7,523 bases of DNA from Cyclobacteriaceae bacterium (GCA_030589835.1 JAUUZS010000196.1:1-7523), one strand, 5' to 3'. Shown: positions 1 through 6,723, counted from the stretch's first letter. The notes: generated by a model not told the origin, from the sequence alone. Translations and numbers: made by a program.

Positions 1-827
1 GTTTTGTAGATTTTGCGGCTTCTGCCCCTTATATGAAGATGGATATGCACCCACCAAAAAAGGAGCAAAAGCTGGATGCCGTCTTTTTTTCACCCCACAA
101 ATTTTTGGGCGGCCCGGGCAGCTCAGGGGTATTGATATTTTGTAAAAGCTTATATAAAAACCGAATTCCCGATCACCCCGGTGGGGGAACTGTCCTTTGG
201 ACAAATCCCTGGGGTGAGCATTCCTATCTTGATGATATTGAATTGAGGGAGGATGGAGGTACTCCGGGATTTTTACAGGCGATCAAGACAGCCTTAAGTA
301 TACAGTTGAAAGAGCGAATGGGTGTGGAAAACATTCATGAACGAGAGGCGGAATTAATAAAGAAGGCCTTTAATAGCCTTCGGCAAATTGATGGGTTGCA
401 TATTCTTGGGGATAATGATTTGACAAGAATCGGCGTGTTCTCCTTTTATATCAAAGACCTGCATCACAACTTGATTGTAAAATTGTTGAACGACAGGTAT
501 GGGATCCAGGTGCGCGGAGGTTGTTCTTGTGCAGGCACTTACGGTCATTTTCTATTGAATATGGATCGGGATACTTCACATAGAATTACTGAAAAAATAA
601 ATAAGGGAGACTTATCAGAAAAACCAGGTTGGGTTCGATTGTCCATCCACCCCACGATGACAGATGAAGAACTGGACATCATTCTTGATGCCATCAAAGA
701 GGTTTCCATTCATGCTCATGAATGGATGGAGGATTATAATTATGCCATAGAAGTCAATGAGTTTTTTCACAAAACCAAAGAGAAAGATCTGAAACTTGAA
801 ATTAAAGATTGGTTTGATGTGAAATAA
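1..827 (+). CDS. Aminotransferase class V-fold PLP enzyme (cysteine desulfurase/selenocysteine lyase-like), 5' truncated
   Basis: About 274 C-terminal residues are visible. The frame is open through the left edge (F-V-D-F-A-A-S-A-P before the first ATG at 33), so that ATG is internal. Seen: the VDFAASAP segment, whose Asp (codon 9-11) corresponds to the residue that pairs with the PLP pyridine nitrogen; SPHKFLGG, with the Schiff-base Lys at 99-101; a GGGTV and TNPWGEH stretch; an EDGGTPGF motif; and RGGCSCAG, with Cys codons at 522-524 and 528-530. The second Cys lies where SufS/NifS-type enzymes carry the persulfide Cys. The C-terminal RLSIHPTMTDEE segment fits the end of the fold. Known Bacteroidota homologues of this type are near 480 residues, so roughly 40% is missing upstream. 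The enzyme is probably cytosolic. Whether it is a true cysteine desulfurase or another class-V lyase or aminotransferase cannot be settled from this half. No partner gene follows; the next genes lie on the other strand. Confidence 0.93.
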   Translation, partial: FVDFAASAPYMKMDMHPPKKEQKLDAVFFSPHKFLGGPGSSGVLIFCKSLYKNRIPDHPGGGTVLWTNPWGEHSYLDDIELREDGGTPGFLQAIKTALSIQLKERMGVENIHEREAELIKKAFNSLRQIDGLHILGDNDLTRIGVFSFYIKDLHHNLIVKLLNDRYGIQVRGGCSCAGTYGHFLLNMDRDTSHRITEKINKGDLSEKPGWVRLSIHPTMTDEELDIILDAIKEVSIHAHEWMEDYNYAIEVNEFFHKTKEKDLKLEIKDWFDVK

Positions 828-851
828 AAATGGGAGACCATAGGCCTCCCA
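822..851 (-). terminator. Possible leftward Rho-independent terminator
   Basis: TGGGAG (831-836) and CTCCCA (846-851) form a 6-bp GC-rich stem with a 9-nt loop. Read on the minus strand, the stem is followed by TTTTTATTT, overlapping the last codons of the aminotransferase gene. Read on the plus strand there is no T-run after it. It would therefore end leftward transcripts coming from the secreted-protein gene at 1050-1691, about 200 nt after that stop codon. It could also stabilise the 3' end of the plus-strand mRNA. This is a sequence-pattern call only. Confidence 0.4.
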
Positions 852-865
852 AGTTAGTAGTTAGG

Positions 866-1018
866 TAGTGTCCGCCTATAAAGTCCGATTTCTGCGTTAT
901 GTTCATCCTCAAAATGATCATTTACATGTGTAAACTCACATTTTTCGGATTTTACGAGCCCTGCCTACCGGACAGGCAGGCTTGAACTCGAACTTTCTAG
1001 CTCAGACTCTTGAGTTTA
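866..1018. repeat. Structured intergenic element with nested inverted repeats
   Basis: This non-coding stretch lies between convergent genes. It contains a 12-bp perfect palindrome AAATGATCATTT (912-923), an overlapping TTTACA/TGTAAA inverted repeat (921-934), and a strong 7-bp GC hairpin CCTGCCT/AGGCAGG with a 7-nt loop (960-980). An 8-bp inverted repeat, TAAACTCA (931-938) with TGAGTTTA (1011-1018), encloses the hairpin. The left end carries AGTGTCCGCCTA (867-878), close to a sequence at 6762-6773. The look is that of a dispersed Bacteroidota intergenic repeat (REP- or MITE-like). No reading frame of note is present. The boundaries are approximate, and only a genome search can show copy number. 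Confidence 0.45.
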
Positions 1019-1049
1019 TGTACCGCCTCCAGGTAGTCGTTTTGAATTA

Positions 1050-1691
1050 TTATCCGCCAATTTTTAGAATGATACCGCCGGTAAAGTCGCCCTGAATAAT
1101 ATTGGTATAGGCGCTTACGCCTGTTCCGCATCCACCGCCACCAGTGCCAATTCCACACCCAAAACCAATGGATGCAAATTGCATTGGCAATAATAAGCGA
1201 GCCTGTAATCGTATTCCGACTTTGTCAGACATAAAATACTTTATTCCTCCTCCAAAGCCAGCAGTAAACCAATCATTGCTAGGGGAGCCAATAGTTTCGG
1301 CCTTTACATTTAACCAGCCGAAATTTATCAGCCCATAAGGGATCACTGTCTCATCGTAAGTCGTTTCATAAACAAGTCCGAGCATATAATAATTCATGTT
1401 CATATTTGTAGACACACGATCCGTATAATCTGGCAATCCACTGCCTAGATCATAACTATAATATTCAGCGGCATTATCAGTATGATTCCATTCAAATTCT
1501 ACCACCATTTGATCCCTGACGGTTACTCCGCCACGGATACCATAGTTCCCTTTGTCAGTAACTTTAAGATCTTGCCGGTATACCGGAATTTTCCCGGTCC
1601 AATGCCATCCTCCGAAAGGAGAGATTTCTATTTGAGCAAATACATCCTGTGATGCAATAAACAGTAGTGTAACAACTATTAATTTTTTCAT
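1050..1691 (-). CDS. Secreted outer-membrane beta-barrel-like protein of unknown function
   Basis: The protein has 213 residues. It starts with a classical signal peptide (MKK, hydrophobic core, then DVFAQ) with likely cleavage before or after Gln20. The mature part is rich in alternating hydrophobic/aromatic strands and Gly (for example 97-110, 117-130, 143-153, 157-170), as expected for an eight-strand-like outer-membrane barrel. It ends with a strand-like GGIILKIGG and no extra domain. Residues 176-191 form a Gly-rich stretch with two Cys (179 and 188). The ATG at 1691 is the natural start: it directly precedes the signal peptide and an A-rich leader lies upstream without a Shine-Dalgarno. 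It lies 113 bp after the M20 homologue on the same strand; the AT-rich palindromic gap suggests its own promoter, although I found no good -7/-33 pair. Function and ligand are unknown; the barrel assignment rests on composition and signal peptide, not a recognised family. Confidence 0.85.
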   Translation of the reverse strand: MKKLIVVTLLFIASQDVFAQIEISPFGGWHWTGKIPVYRQDLKVTDKGNYGIRGGVTVRDQMVVEFEWNHTDNAAEYYSYDLGSGLPDYTDRVSTNMNMNYYMLGLVYETTYDETVIPYGLINFGWLNVKAETIGSPSNDWFTAGFGGGIKYFMSDKVGIRLQARLLLPMQFASIGFGCGIGTGGGGCGTGVSAYTNIIQGDFTGGIILKIGG

Positions 1692-1741
1692 TTTGTAATT
1701 TGTGTAGGATTGTTATCTAGAATTAAAAAAATACAATAAAA

Positions 1742-1759
1742 ATAATTTAATTAAATTAT
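1742..1759. promoter_or_regulatory. 18-bp AT-only perfect palindrome upstream of the secreted-protein gene
   Basis: ATAATTTAATTAAATTAT is fully self-complementary and lies 51-68 nt upstream of the ATG of the minus-strand gene at 1050-1691. The position suits an operator or an upstream promoter element. It is built from A and T only in an AT-rich gap, so chance is a real alternative. Confidence 0.25.
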
Positions 1760-1773
1760 AACAATCAAATCGC

Positions 1774-1802
1774 ATTTATGTTTGTCTCCGCTTAACATAA
1801 AT
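1774..1802 (-). repeat. Stem-loop just after the M20 homologue stop codon
   Basis: ATTTATGTT (1774-1782) and AACATAAAT (1794-1802) are a perfect 9-bp inverted repeat with an 11-nt loop. It begins 3 nt downstream of the M20 stop codon. The stem is AT-rich and no T-run follows it on the minus strand, so it is not a canonical Rho-independent terminator. It may be an mRNA 3'-end structure. The loop holds GTCTCCGCTTA, similar to motifs at 868-878 and 6763-6773. Confidence 0.4.
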
Positions 1803-1804
1803 CT

Positions 1805-3265
1805 TTACAAACTGCTAGTCCTTATCAATTGGGTATAGAATCGGATGGCATCTTCAAACTCCAAAACACTGATATGCTCATCGATTCCTTGCACTGTGGT
1901 GATATTATCGGGATGCAATCTAATGGGCAGAAACCGATATACATTTTTGCTGATGTCTTCATAATATCTTCCATCAGTTGCATCAATCACTAAATTTGGT
2001 ACAGTGATAAGGTTTGGGAATATTTCTTTTATGGACTTGCTGATGAGCGCATAGGATGGTGACGTTGTGCTGGAAACGCTGCTTGCCTCCCAATATGTAT
2101 CCTGTAATGTAATTACTATGTTCTCACTATTAATTGTGGTGCGTACCTCCTCTATGAGTTGTTCGATGGTCATGCTCGGAAAAATGTTGAAGTTGATGGT
2201 GGCATGTGCAGTTGTGGAGAACTCCTCGTCTTTTGTCTCATTCTTAATTGGCGTAGGCAACCGGGTGGTTTGTACCAGAGTTCGCCCAATGCTTGTTTTT
2301 TGATAAGTGCCTAATATCTCAGACCTGAATAGCGTACTGTTAGCGAAAATCAGCTTGTCCTGAAAACGCATTTCAGGACCGGCATGTTCCAGAAATTGCT
2401 GAATGGGAGGGGTGATTTCAACAGGGAAAGGATTGTGCTCTAATCGGGCGATAGCATTTGTAATCACCTTTTTAGCAGTTTCATCATTTGACATTGAAGG
2501 GTTTCTGTCATTCAAGGTTACAGATAAGGACAAAGCCACAAATCCCTTTTCGGCGATGCCAATCTGGGCCACATCTGTCAGCACTCCGGGCACCAACCCC
2601 CTGGTAATGGTTAATCCCTCGACCAATACAAAATCAGCATGAACCCCTTCCTGCTTTAAAAAGTTCACGATGGACTGTGCACCGAGTTGTCCTGCAATTT
2701 CTTTATCATGACCAAAAGCCAGATAGATGGTCCTTTCTGGTTTAAATCCTCTGGAAAGCAAATGCTCTACAGCTTCTAATATTCCTATTATACTAACTTT
2801 GTTATCCATGGTGCCCCGACCCCACAATATACCATCGGCAATTTCACCGGAAAAAGGTGGATATGTCCATTTTATCAGCTCCTCTTCAGGCACAGGAATC
2901 GCATCATAATGGGCAACAAGAACGACAGGTTTAAGATGATCGTTTGTTCCATGCCATCGGTATAAATAACTGAATTGATTGATCGTCTTTTTTACCAGAA
3001 TCTCTTCTATTAACGGATAGGTATGGGAAATGAAATGTGAAAATTTTGTAAACTGCAACGAATCAAAATCAAGAGGGTTCTCAGGCGAAATGGTTTGGAT
3101 TTTTATGGCACTGGATAGATGGTGAATTGCAGAATCTCTGATTTCAATCTTTTCTATCGGCTTATAATTTATTTGTTTTGATGTAAAGGCAAGGGTCTTA
3201 AAAAGCAGGTATAATACTGAAAATACCAAGATAAAAATGATGGAGGAAAGTATCTTTTTAAACAT
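1805..3265 (-). CDS. Membrane-anchored M20 (CPS1/PM20D1-like) metallopeptidase homologue, probably catalytically impaired
   Basis: The protein has 486 residues from the ATG at 3265. A TTG at 3301 would add 12 polar residues before the membrane segment and is less likely. Residues 3-28 form an N-terminal membrane anchor or uncleaved signal. The M20 fold follows: VAHYD (His119, Asp121), GRGTMDNK (bridging Asp154), GHDKEIAG (Lys188-Glu189), LVEG (Glu216), the dimerisation domain from about 240, then ATDGRYY and QGIDEHIS near the C-terminus. Active relatives hydrolyse or condense N-acyl amino acids or dipeptides with two zinc ions. Compared with my recollection of the family, several key positions differ: the catalytic Glu of GHDEE is Lys188, the His of GGHSS is Asn255, the Arg of NFRI is Asn360, and the metal-ligand His of the HGxxE motif is Gln459. 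The frame is intact. The protein likely faces the periplasm. The gene is divergent from the serine hydrolase gene. The fold is near certain; activity is doubtful. Confidence 0.92.
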   Translation of the reverse strand: MFKKILSSIIFILVFSVLYLLFKTLAFTSKQINYKPIEKIEIRDSAIHHLSSAIKIQTISPENPLDFDSLQFTKFSHFISHTYPLIEEILVKKTINQFSYLYRWHGTNDHLKPVVLVAHYDAIPVPEEELIKWTYPPFSGEIADGILWGRGTMDNKVSIIGILEAVEHLLSRGFKPERTIYLAFGHDKEIAGQLGAQSIVNFLKQEGVHADFVLVEGLTITRGLVPGVLTDVAQIGIAEKGFVALSLSVTLNDRNPSMSNDETAKKVITNAIARLEHNPFPVEITPPIQQFLEHAGPEMRFQDKLIFANSTLFRSEILGTYQKTSIGRTLVQTTRLPTPIKNETKDEEFSTTAHATINFNIFPSMTIEQLIEEVRTTINSENIVITLQDTYWEASSVSSTTSPSYALISKSIKEIFPNLITVPNLVIDATDGRYYEDISKNVYRFLPIRLHPDNITTVQGIDEHISVLEFEDAIRFYTQLIRTSSL

Positions 3266-3333
3266 TGTATTGAAGGGATTTTTTAATTGAATGTTAGACA
3301 ATTAATATTTTCAATTGAAGCCATTTGACAAAA

Positions 3334-3341
3334 CAAAACTA
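3334..3341 (-). promoter_or_regulatory. Candidate -7 box (TAGTTTTG) for the M20 homologue
   Basis: The minus strand reads TAGTTTTG, matching the Bacteroidota consensus TAnnTTTG. It would give a leader of roughly 60 nt before the ATG at 3265. No TTTG box is present at the expected -33 distance. Confidence 0.3.
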
Positions 3342-3373
3342 AGCAGAAATCCGAGAGAATTGCCTGCGATGAT

Positions 3374-3381
3374 TAGATTTG
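3374..3381 (+). promoter_or_regulatory. Candidate -7 box (TAGATTTG) for the serine hydrolase gene
   Basis: TAGATTTG fully matches TAnnTTTG and lies 41 nt before the ATG at 3423, giving a leader of about 33-37 nt. A -33 TTTG is not visible at the usual spacing, so the call rests on one box and on position. Confidence 0.4.
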
Positions 3382-3392
3382 TGTTTTATTCT

Positions 3393-3400
3393 CAAAATTA
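3393..3400 (-). promoter_or_regulatory. Second candidate minus-strand -7 box (TAATTTTG)
   Basis: The minus strand reads TAATTTTG, another TAnnTTTG match, in the gap between the divergent genes. Its predicted start site would fall near 3386, almost on top of that of the plus-strand box at 3374-3381. No -33 box is seen. It may be a chance match in AT-rich DNA. Confidence 0.2.
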
Positions 3401-3422
3401 GTGTAGAAGCAAATCTTACAGC

Positions 3423-4952
3423 ATGAAACTTTATAGAATTTTACTCTTTATACCGTTCTTCTTTTTTCAGCAATACGGTTTTTCCCAGGCTGATTTAAAG
3501 GAAATTGAAAAATATATTGAAAAAGCCAGAAAGGATTGGGGTATTCCCGGCATGTCTGTAGCTATTGTAAAAGATGGAGAAGTGTTTTCAAGTCGCGGAT
3601 ACGGAACCTTGAAAGCAGGAGGGAAGGAGCTTGTTGATGAACAAACCCTTTTTGCCATTGCATCCAATACAAAGGCATTTATTTCTTCGGCCATTGGCGT
3701 GTTGCAGGGAGAAGGGAAGATGCATCTAAATGATAAGGTGCAACAATATCTTCCTGAGTTCAAATTGTATGACAGTTATGCCTCACAAGAAGCCACGGTT
3801 GCTGATTTGTTGAGTCATAGACTAGGCTTGGGAACCTATAGCGGGGACGTGATCTGGTATAAGTCAAATTTTTCGTCAAGGGAGGTTGTGGGTAGAATAA
3901 AATATGTGCCACAGAAATATAGCTTCAGGGATGGGTATGGATATTCAAACCTGATGTTCATCACTGCTGGAGAGGTGATCAAAGAGGTATCCGGCGTTTC
4001 ATGGGATCAGTTTATACAAGACAAGTTTTTACAGCCATTGGGAATGAACAGGACCATCGCTTCTACCGATGAGCTGAAATCGAAAGGAAACTATGCTTCG
4101 CCGCATAAACCTGTTAAGGGTATAAACCAACCTATAGAGTGGGTAAACTGGGATAATATGGGTGCCGCCGGAGGCATCATTTCTTCTGCTGAAGATATGT
4201 CACGATGGTTGATTTTTCAGTTGAATAATGGGATATGGCAAAATGATACCATTCTAGATCCTTCCATTCAAAACAAACTCTGGACTCCTCATAACAATTA
4301 CACGGTAAGTTTAGGGGCTAAAAAAGATAATCCGGGGACTCTTTTCAGAGGATATGGTCTTGGTTGGGGAACCAGTGACTACTATGGAAATAGGCTGATT
4401 ACTCACGGTGGCGGTTATGATGGGATGTACTCCCAGGTAGCCTTGGTGCCCGAATTGGAATTGGGAATCGTTATTCTTACCAATACCATGAAAAGCATTG
4501 CCACGCCGTTGCGAAAATATATTGTCAATGCATTCATTGAAAAAGATAAGCGTGATTGGTCGGCAGAGGCCTTGAAAAATAATGGCAAGAAAAGTGGTAT
4601 TGAGTTGAATATTGAAGCTCAGAAAGAAGCAAGGATTGCTGACACTAAACCATCTTTCAAACTCAGTAATTATGCCGGCATTTACCATACAAATATGCAC
4701 GGGCCTATTTACATAATCGTAGAAAGGGATCAGATGCGTCTGAAATTTGAAAATGCCCCTGACTTATCTGCCACACTTAAGCATTGGCATTACGATACCT
4801 GGGAGATAAAGTGGGATAAAATACATGCCTGGTTTGATTTTGGAAACATTCAGTTTCAGCATGACAACAAGATGAATGTTACAGGTTTTGAGTTTGACGT
4901 GCCCAATTATGATATTTTCTTCCATGAATTAAAAGTTCAAAAAATAGAATAG
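3423..4952 (+). CDS. Exported serine hydrolase, class C beta-lactamase/penicillin-binding fold, with DUF3471-like C-terminal domain
   Basis: The protein has 509 residues. A signal peptide (residues 1-22, very Phe-rich core, ending GFSQ) sends it to the periplasm or beyond. The beta-lactamase-type domain spans about 25-375 and carries all three motif blocks: S81-N-T-K84 (nucleophile and general base), Y174-S-N176, and H328-G-G (the KTG-equivalent). The HRLGLG loop (132-137) is also typical. A smaller domain follows, from about 415 to 505, starting YAGIY, with beta-strand character matching the DUF3471 tail common in peptide- or ester-cleaving members. Such enzymes act on D-amino-acid peptides, esters or cell-wall-derived peptides; true beta-lactamase activity is not implied. 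The ATG at 3423 sits directly before the signal peptide; no Shine-Dalgarno is visible. It is divergent from the M20 homologue and convergent with the SDR gene, so it is probably monocistronic. All catalytic motifs are intact, unlike its neighbour. Confidence 0.93.
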   Translation: MKLYRILLFIPFFFFQQYGFSQADLKEIEKYIEKARKDWGIPGMSVAIVKDGEVFSSRGYGTLKAGGKELVDEQTLFAIASNTKAFISSAIGVLQGEGKMHLNDKVQQYLPEFKLYDSYASQEATVADLLSHRLGLGTYSGDVIWYKSNFSSREVVGRIKYVPQKYSFRDGYGYSNLMFITAGEVIKEVSGVSWDQFIQDKFLQPLGMNRTIASTDELKSKGNYASPHKPVKGINQPIEWVNWDNMGAAGGIISSAEDMSRWLIFQLNNGIWQNDTILDPSIQNKLWTPHNNYTVSLGAKKDNPGTLFRGYGLGWGTSDYYGNRLITHGGGYDGMYSQVALVPELELGIVILTNTMKSIATPLRKYIVNAFIEKDKRDWSAEALKNNGKKSGIELNIEAQKEARIADTKPSFKLSNYAGIYHTNMHGPIYIIVERDQMRLKFENAPDLSATLKHWHYDTWEIKWDKIHAWFDFGNIQFQHDNKMNVTGFEFDVPNYDIFFHELKVQKIE

Positions 4953-5026
4953 CCTCAGCGATATATTTCTTGCTCTGAACATAGAACGAATCCTGAAGCC
5001 TGCAACATAGAAATCATGCTGTGCTG

Positions 5027-6451
5027 CTATCTATTTGCTACGTTGTCAATCATACCATTAAAAATAAAAAAATGGAAAGGCAATAGTATGTACCAATATA
5101 TCCTCCCCAGTATTCCCCTGGGGCGGAATGTTGCCTTTTGATGCAAATAATTGTCATCGTCAATTCTGAATTCAAGCCACGCTTCTCCGGGGAGTTTCAT
5201 TTCGGCAAACAGGAGTAATCTTCTTTTTTCACGGTCTGCCAGTAATACTCTCCAGAAATCTAAAGCATCACCAGGATTAATAGAATCAGGGTTTGTTCGT
5301 CCTCTTCTAGAGCCTACTCCACCTACCAATCTATCCAGAAAACCGCGCAACCTCCAAAGCCAGTCGGCGTAGTACCAACCTGTATTTCCCCCAATTGACC
5401 ATATATTTTTGATTACGTTTTCTGCACCGGATATTTTTCTTTTTTTGATATCCGTATAACAGCCGAAGCTCGGCACCTGAATGTATTTTGATAAGGACGT
5501 ATCAATCCGTCCACTCACCAAAGAATCCATCCAGCTTGAGATGACCATGTTTTGCTGAATTCTGAGAAACGCATTTTCTATGGCGGTGTTATAATCCAGA
5601 AATTCAATGTCCAGAACTTTTGCCAGTTCATTTTCCTGACAAATAATTGGCACCTTCATGCTATTTACCAGATTTATAGCCAATCGGTATGAGGTAGAAG
5701 TCACAAAATATAACCAGTAAGTTGATAGCTTGGGATTCATCCATGGCAATATGATTATCCATCGTTTCAGCTGCCTGATCTCAGCAAATTTGATTAGCAT
5801 TTCCCGGTAGGTTAATACATCCGGTCCACCAATGTCAAAGCGCTTATTATACGTATATTCATTAAATAATGACCTCGACAGAAATTGAATCACGTTTCGA
5901 AGTGCAATGGGTTGAGATTTCGTCATCAACCATTTTGGGGCAATCATCAACGGTAATTTTTCTACCAGATCACGGATTATTTCAAAAGAAGCACTTCCTG
6001 AGCCCAGGATGATCCCGGCGTTTAAGGCAGTAAAGGAGTAGCTCCCTTTTGACAAAATGGTTTCGACCATTTTTCGCGAACTCAGGTGCTTCGAAAGGCT
6101 GATTTCATTGACTATACCTCCAAGATATATCACATGCCTGACATTTGTTTTTTCTATTTTCTCACGAAAATTATATGCTGTCAGGGATTCCAGGTCTTCA
6201 AAATTTTTTGCATTTGATGACATGGAATGGATCAGGTAAAAAGCACCGTCAATATCTGTAGGAATACTTTCCAGGGTGTTGAATTTCAGGAAATCTACCT
6301 CAATAATTTGAACCTTATTTTCAAACTCATCATGAATGGTCATGCGGTTTTTGTCCCTCACGCAGCAGACTACTTCATGTCCTAAATTCACCAGGATAGG
6401 CAATAATCTTTTTCCAATATATCCGTTTGCACCGGTTAATAATATCTTCAT
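5027..6451 (-). CDS. Atypical SDR / NAD(P)-binding protein fused to DUF2867
   Basis: The protein has 474 residues. The N-terminal Rossmann domain opens at once with MKILLTGANGYIGKRLLP, the TGxxGYxG dinucleotide-binding loop, so the ATG at 6451 is a firm start. Further conserved parts are HVIYLGGI (about 106-113), SSRKMVE (124-130), and a long block around 145-190 containing GSGSASFE and QPIALRNV. These are typical of the YbjT-like atypical SDR group, which lacks a usable YxxxK pair. From about 325 to 470 comes a DUF2867 domain, with WSIGGNTGWYYADWLWRLRG, the GVGSRRGR segment, GDALDFWRV and KLPGEAWLEF. The final hydrophobic stretch (about 450-468) may be membrane-associated. The fusion length is normal for this family. 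Substrate and reaction are not known to me. It is probably cytosolic or peripheral to the inner membrane. It converges with the serine hydrolase gene across 74 bp in which I see no clear terminator. Confidence 0.93.
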   Translation of the reverse strand: MKILLTGANGYIGKRLLPILVNLGHEVVCCVRDKNRMTIHDEFENKVQIIEVDFLKFNTLESIPTDIDGAFYLIHSMSSNAKNFEDLESLTAYNFREKIEKTNVRHVIYLGGIVNEISLSKHLSSRKMVETILSKGSYSFTALNAGIILGSGSASFEIIRDLVEKLPLMIAPKWLMTKSQPIALRNVIQFLSRSLFNEYTYNKRFDIGGPDVLTYREMLIKFAEIRQLKRWIIILPWMNPKLSTYWLYFVTSTSYRLAINLVNSMKVPIICQENELAKVLDIEFLDYNTAIENAFLRIQQNMVISSWMDSLVSGRIDTSLSKYIQVPSFGCYTDIKKRKISGAENVIKNIWSIGGNTGWYYADWLWRLRGFLDRLVGGVGSRRGRTNPDSINPGDALDFWRVLLADREKRRLLLFAEMKLPGEAWLEFRIDDDNYLHQKATFRPRGILGRIYWYILLPFHFFIFNGMIDNVANR

Positions 6452-6518
6452 GCATCGAAATTTACCAATAATTTAACGATAAAAACTGAGGGGCAAAACA
6501 AATGGTGTCATTATATAT

Positions 6519-6540
6519 TCCGTGTTCCACGAAACACGGA
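6519..6540. repeat. Perfect hairpin in the region upstream of the SDR gene
   Basis: TCCGTGTT (6519-6526) and AACACGGA (6533-6540) form an 8-bp stem around a 6-nt loop. It lies 68-89 nt upstream of the SDR start codon. No T-run follows on either strand, so it does not look like an intrinsic terminator. It may be an operator, a leader structure or a REP-like unit. Confidence 0.5.
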
Positions 6541-6723
6541 TGCTTAGGGGGCTTTTATCGTGACCTATTTCTGGTATGCTTGCTCTTTTATCTTTCGGTA
6601 AAATAGAGCTCTACTTGCTAATAACTTAACATCTGGAGAGTATGAGATTTTAACCCAATTTTATTCTGCCCCGTTTAGATAAATGAATATTTACGCTAGA
6701 TGACGCAAAGGGATTACAGCTTT

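Noticed and set aside
33..35. ATG at 33 as start of the aminotransferase gene
   Set aside because: The conserved VDFAASAP segment lies upstream in the same frame and the frame is open to the edge, so this Met is internal.
3266..3301. TTG start at 3301 adding 12 residues to the M20 homologue
   Set aside because: The ATG at 3265 directly precedes the lysine-plus-hydrophobic anchor, as expected for a membrane signal; the extra 12 residues are polar and unlike a signal N-region.
3467..3763. 98-codon open frame on the minus strand at the start of the serine hydrolase gene
   Set aside because: It is a frame shadow of the signal peptide and SxxK region; the composition is not protein-like.
4311..4700. 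129-codon open frame on the minus strand inside the serine hydrolase gene
   Set aside because: It is antisense to a well-supported gene with all motifs in place, its translation shows no recognisable domain, and it has no upstream signals.
3423..4952. Calling the serine hydrolase an antibiotic-resistance beta-lactamase
   Set aside because: The SxxK/YxN/HGG set and the DUF3471-like tail fit the broad class-C-fold hydrolase family; most members of this type are peptidases or esterases, and nothing here shows beta-lactam specificity.
4953..5026. Terminator between the convergent serine hydrolase and SDR genes
   Set aside because: I searched the 74-bp gap and found no GC-rich stem with a T-run on either strand.
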